DNA of 64,000 bases from contig CAJNOJ010000049.1 of the NCBI GenBank assembly GCA_905250025.1, forward strand, positions 372,001-436,000, in the 5' to 3' direction. The translations under genes were made by a program, and so were the position numbers. Of the stretch, positions 60,863 to 64,000 are shown one piece after another; position 1 is the stretch's first letter; every line of letters begins with the position of its first letter. The notes under the pieces are model-generated. The model had not been told where the DNA came from. It made no database searches and saw only the letters and a list, made by a program, of their open reading frames with translations. Source of the DNA: Adineta ricciae (Eukaryota > Rotifera > Eurotatoria > Adinetida > Adinetidae).

Positions 60863-63671
60863 ATGAGAAATATGTTTTTGAGATTAATCATATTGAATGT
60901 ATTAGTAACGATATTCATCGATGCAATCAACTATTCAGATACGCATGATTATGATGCATATGGAATACGTGTGATTAGCACTGAACATTTTGTTGCACTT
61001 GCACAAAATGATGCTCTTCAGTACCAAGTTTCGATGGCTCCGTTTGGACCAGAATATGTTTGTAATTACAATTATAACAGTTCTAATGAGTTTATTATCA
61101 ATCTAGCAGTTGGTCGGCGACAAAATGCTTCACAGTTATCATTCGTTTATTTGAAAACCAAATCAACTGATGGTTATCATCAAACCTTAGGTGTATTCAC
61201 ATTTTCACGTGTTAATCAATCGTCGAATGATACTTGTGATCCGACGATTAAAATTAGTGAAGGTAGTTCTGATGTTAAAGTATGGAATCGTGAACCGTCA
61301 GAAATGTCAACATTGCAAGTTGATCTCGATGGCAACTATGCATATGGTTTTCTCTCCAAAAGAATATTTATTTATGATATCAAGAATCGTTCTGTTCAAG
61401 ATTTAGAATGGAAAAATCTTTTTCCATCGTTGAATATCGAACCCCATGCATTGGATATTGGTGAAACATCTGATGGGTTTTCAATTGCAATTGTTGCCGG
61501 TTATTATGAAGTTGACGTTCAAAAGACCTTATCAGCGCTTTATCTTCTACGCTTGGATCCTCCTTATAATATGACGCTAATGGATAATTACACATTTTCT
61601 TCTGATAATCAAAAATATTTTCGTAGTCGTTACACTTCGACTTATCAATACAATTATGTTATGTCAGTTTCAATTCACGATCCCACTCAACAAGTTCTTG
61701 TAGCTATACCACAATTAAGTCAAACTTATTTGTTCGCATTCAATAGCACAGCATTGATGTTAATCAATACATTTAATCATTCAGCACGATCGACAGCATG
61801 GCTTGATGAAGACGGAATACTAGCAGGATTTTTACTGGGTAATACACCTACATTGCCATGGGCACAATCGCGGCTTGAAATAGTAAATTTATCTGCAAGT
61901 GACGTTCTTTATGTCTACCCGAACAATCAACAGACGATCGAACAATGGTCAATTACACCACCAACGTTTCTCCGATTGATAACAACGTACGATTATCAAA
62001 TAGGGATACTTACCTCAGATGGAACTGTATTGTTGGTATCTGCAGCTGATGCAGGTTATTATGTAACAACAGATGATATAAATAATTCACGGCCGAGCCA
62101 ACAAATGTGTCCTGATGGAACTTATAAAAGTACTCGTGGACTAGTACCATGTACAATATGTCCCACAATGACTCGAAGTTCTTCAGCACGTAAGCTTTTC
62201 ACATAAGAATACAATTCGCTGCTTCATTGTTCTATTCGAAGGTGGTCTAATGAATAAGATGAATTGTATTGCTTGCTCGTCGGACTCGTTTTGTCCTCTG
62301 GCTTCAATCAGTGATCTCAATACTTCATTTATTCAATCGGCCAGTCAAGCGTATGCATATCCAACGTCGTCTGCTAGCTCGTCTTTTGATGATATTCTAA
62401 TGCAAAATACTTTCACGTTGGACAATTCAACTCGTCGATGTCTTCTGATTTCGCCGCTATTTTGGTCTTTAATTATATTGATAGTTCCTTGCATTGTTTT
62501 AATCATCATGGGAGGTTTAAGCTATTTACCAGCGAGAAAGAAGCATATTCGACGTCTTCAATGTATTTTTCGTCATACAGATTTGATTGGAAATGGTGAA
62601 TTGTGGTTCGGTGGACTAATATCATTTTCAATCATTCTTCTGATTATCTACAATTTTTGGTTTGGCTCAGTCTTTGCTAATATCTATCCTATTGAAGCAG
62701 GAAAGATTGCTTACTTTTCATGTGATACTAGTTTGCTAAACGCCCAGTTCACTTCTAGTTTACAATTATTAGCGACGATTAAATCGAACGAAGAAGAACC
62801 TATCTTTGATATGCTTGATCAACAAGAATTTACCATGACAGTCAATCTCTTCCAAACAAGTTTCACGTGTGACAACATTGCTACTCAAGTAAATCCTTGA
62901 TGAGCGGATTTACAAGAAGAACATGCACGCTTTTTCTCTTTTCAGGAAAATGTTGGTACTTATTCAGTTACATTAGCACATGATAATTGTTCTAGACAAG
63001 CAGATAATGCAACACTAACCGTTTCATATCGTGTTCCTTATCATCAGATTGATATACAAATAAATCTAACAGGTAAACCATATTTTTATATCAGAACACA
63101 AGAAGATTACATCATTTTTTTAGGCTCACATTACATTGGTGGTGCTCTCATTTGTCTTGCTGGTCCCCGATTGACGAGTAATGATTCCACCTACATCGTA
63201 CAAGAAATGAATTACTGTAGCATATTTTCGACATTTGATCAAACTCTTGCCGAAACTACAATTATCGACTTTTCGTTAACGAAAGTCATTAATCGCACCG
63301 AAGTCTTAGATTACAGTGGTTTAATGAATTACACTGGCATATGGATTCCAACATCAACACATGGCGCACTTAGCGATCGTGTTGCTTATGCACAACGTGG
63401 CGCTTTTCTTCGATATTTATCGACACAACAAACATTGGTTGTCAGTTTTACCGAAACACCATTCTTTGTCATGAATAAACAAGAGCCCGTGTCACGATAT
63501 GGTGAAATACTCTTTCATAATGTGCTTTTTACAACAACTGTTATCGGCATTTTCGCCTTAGTTTTCCTTATTTTCAAATTAACATTGATACCAGTTGGAC
63601 TGTGGATAATCAAGCGTGACATAAGTGTGATACCATACTTCGTATTGATCAAGAAAAGACTAGAACGATAA
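60863..63671 (+). CDS. Large N-glycosylated multipass membrane protein, family unrecognised
   Basis: Exons 60863-62189, 62242-62888, 62946-63072 and 63124-63671, all in phase, give 882 residues. A signal peptide (MFLRLIILNVLVTIFIDA) leads a roughly 400-residue ectodomain that reads like a beta-propeller (repeated short strands, VDLDGNYAYGFLSKRIFIYD, IHDPTQQVLVAIPQLSQTYL) with many N-x-S/T sites. A Cys-rich ephrin-receptor-like knot follows (CPDGTYKSTRGLVPCTICP...CIACSSDSFCP). Then come a first helix (LFWSLIILIVPCIVLIIMG), a cytosolic basic loop, a second helix (GLISFSIILLIIYNFWFG), a second extracellular domain with cysteines, and a last helix near the C terminus (FTTTVIGIFALVFLIFKLTL). Probably a surface receptor or adhesion protein; function unknown. 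Confidence 0.85.
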
Positions 63672-63888
63672 CTACGAAACTATATGTACTTTTGACCTAT
63701 GTTTTAATCTATATAAACAATCGCTTACAAAGCAGAAATTTGATAAGATAAGCGATGAAAATGACATATAAAAACTATGTCATGGTCCATCTAAACACGT
63801 GAGAGAAGAGAAGTGAATAGCTGACTTTATGAAGGATTTAACCATGTCGTGTATTAATATTTTTTAGAAAAATATCGAATTTTTCACA

Positions 63889-64000
63889 ATGTCTTCTAAC
63901 CTTAATATTTCTAAAACAACAACGCTTCTTCTTATCGACGTACAAAAAGCACTTCGTAATGAAGAATACTGGGGTGGCAATCGCTGTACACCAAATCTAG
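63889..64000 (+). CDS. Isochorismatase-like cysteine hydrolase (partial, 5' end)
   Basis: ATG 63889 starts MSSNLNISKTTTLLLIDVQK, then ALRNEEYWGGNRCTPNL, running off the window. LLLIDVQK is the first conserved strand of the isochorismatase/nicotinamidase superfamily, and its Asp is the catalytic-triad Asp. The YWGGNRC...N pattern resembles bacterial cysteine hydrolases of this group. Catalytic Lys and Cys would lie beyond the edge. Members are common in bacteria and fungi; transfer is possible but not shown from 37 residues. Confidence 0.7.
   Translation, partial: MSSNLNISKTTTLLLIDVQKALRNEEYWGGNRCTPNL

Overview
The window is nuclear DNA of a small-genome animal, most likely a bdelloid rotifer. 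It is AT-rich, genes are separated by a few hundred bases to about 2.5 kb, introns are mostly about 45-80 bp with GT-AG ends, and there is a mixture of clear animal orthologues (PAM, LRRC71, RNF10, UBASH3, PAK, FEM1, PAQR), a tandem PAN/NHL-repeat secreted-protein family of the sort I associate with rotifers, and a few bacterial- or fungal-looking enzymes. The species call is inference; no marker gene is present.

Layout. 1-8 kb: the 3' end of a Ser/Pro-rich gene, then a complete bifunctional peptidyl-glycine alpha-amidating monooxygenase (PAM), then a 2.8 kb gap ending in a second 224-bp copy of the PAM tail and 3' UTR. 8-14.6 kb: three tandem PAN + NHL-propeller genes on the + strand, the middle one a pseudogene. 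15-19.3 kb: an animal haem peroxidase and an unrecognised basic protein. 20-27.3 kb, minus strand: LRRC71 (cilium-associated LRR protein) and RNF10 (RING E3 ligase). 28.6-32.2 kb: an RBR-type E3 ligase, a 721-bp near-perfect foldback element with a 5-bp target-site duplication, and an intronless SAM methyltransferase starting 30 bp after it. 34.7-35.9 kb: a TTK/Mps1-like kinase. 36.1-41.8 kb, minus strand: an unrecognised acidic protein and UBASH3 (UBA-2H-SH3-PGM), with a Myb/SANT DNA-binding gene nested in a 1.7 kb intron that splits the SH3 domain. 44-48.5 kb: a group I PAK kinase and a small TEX26-like protein. 49.1-52.5 kb: a carboxylic-acid-reductase-type enzyme carrying an N-terminal ZZ zinc finger. 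53.4-57.4 kb: FEM1 and a convergent unrecognised protein. 59.2-63.7 kb: a PAQR 7-TM receptor and a large glycosylated multipass membrane protein. 63.9 kb to the edge: the start of an isochorismatase-like hydrolase.

The genes do not form one pathway. Themes are ubiquitin signalling (RNF10, RBR, FEM1, the UBA of UBASH3), kinase signalling (PAK, TTK-like), cilium or sperm structure (LRRC71, TEX26-like) and secretory or extracellular proteins (PAM, PAN/NHL, peroxidase, the 882-residue membrane protein). The most unusual items are the ZZ-finger reductase, the nested Myb/SANT gene with a splice-phase-compatible route into UBASH3, and the foldback element in the methyltransferase leader.

Exon boundaries were worked out by eye from reading frame, splice consensus and family similarity. 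Those given with coordinates were phase-checked; the others are approximate.
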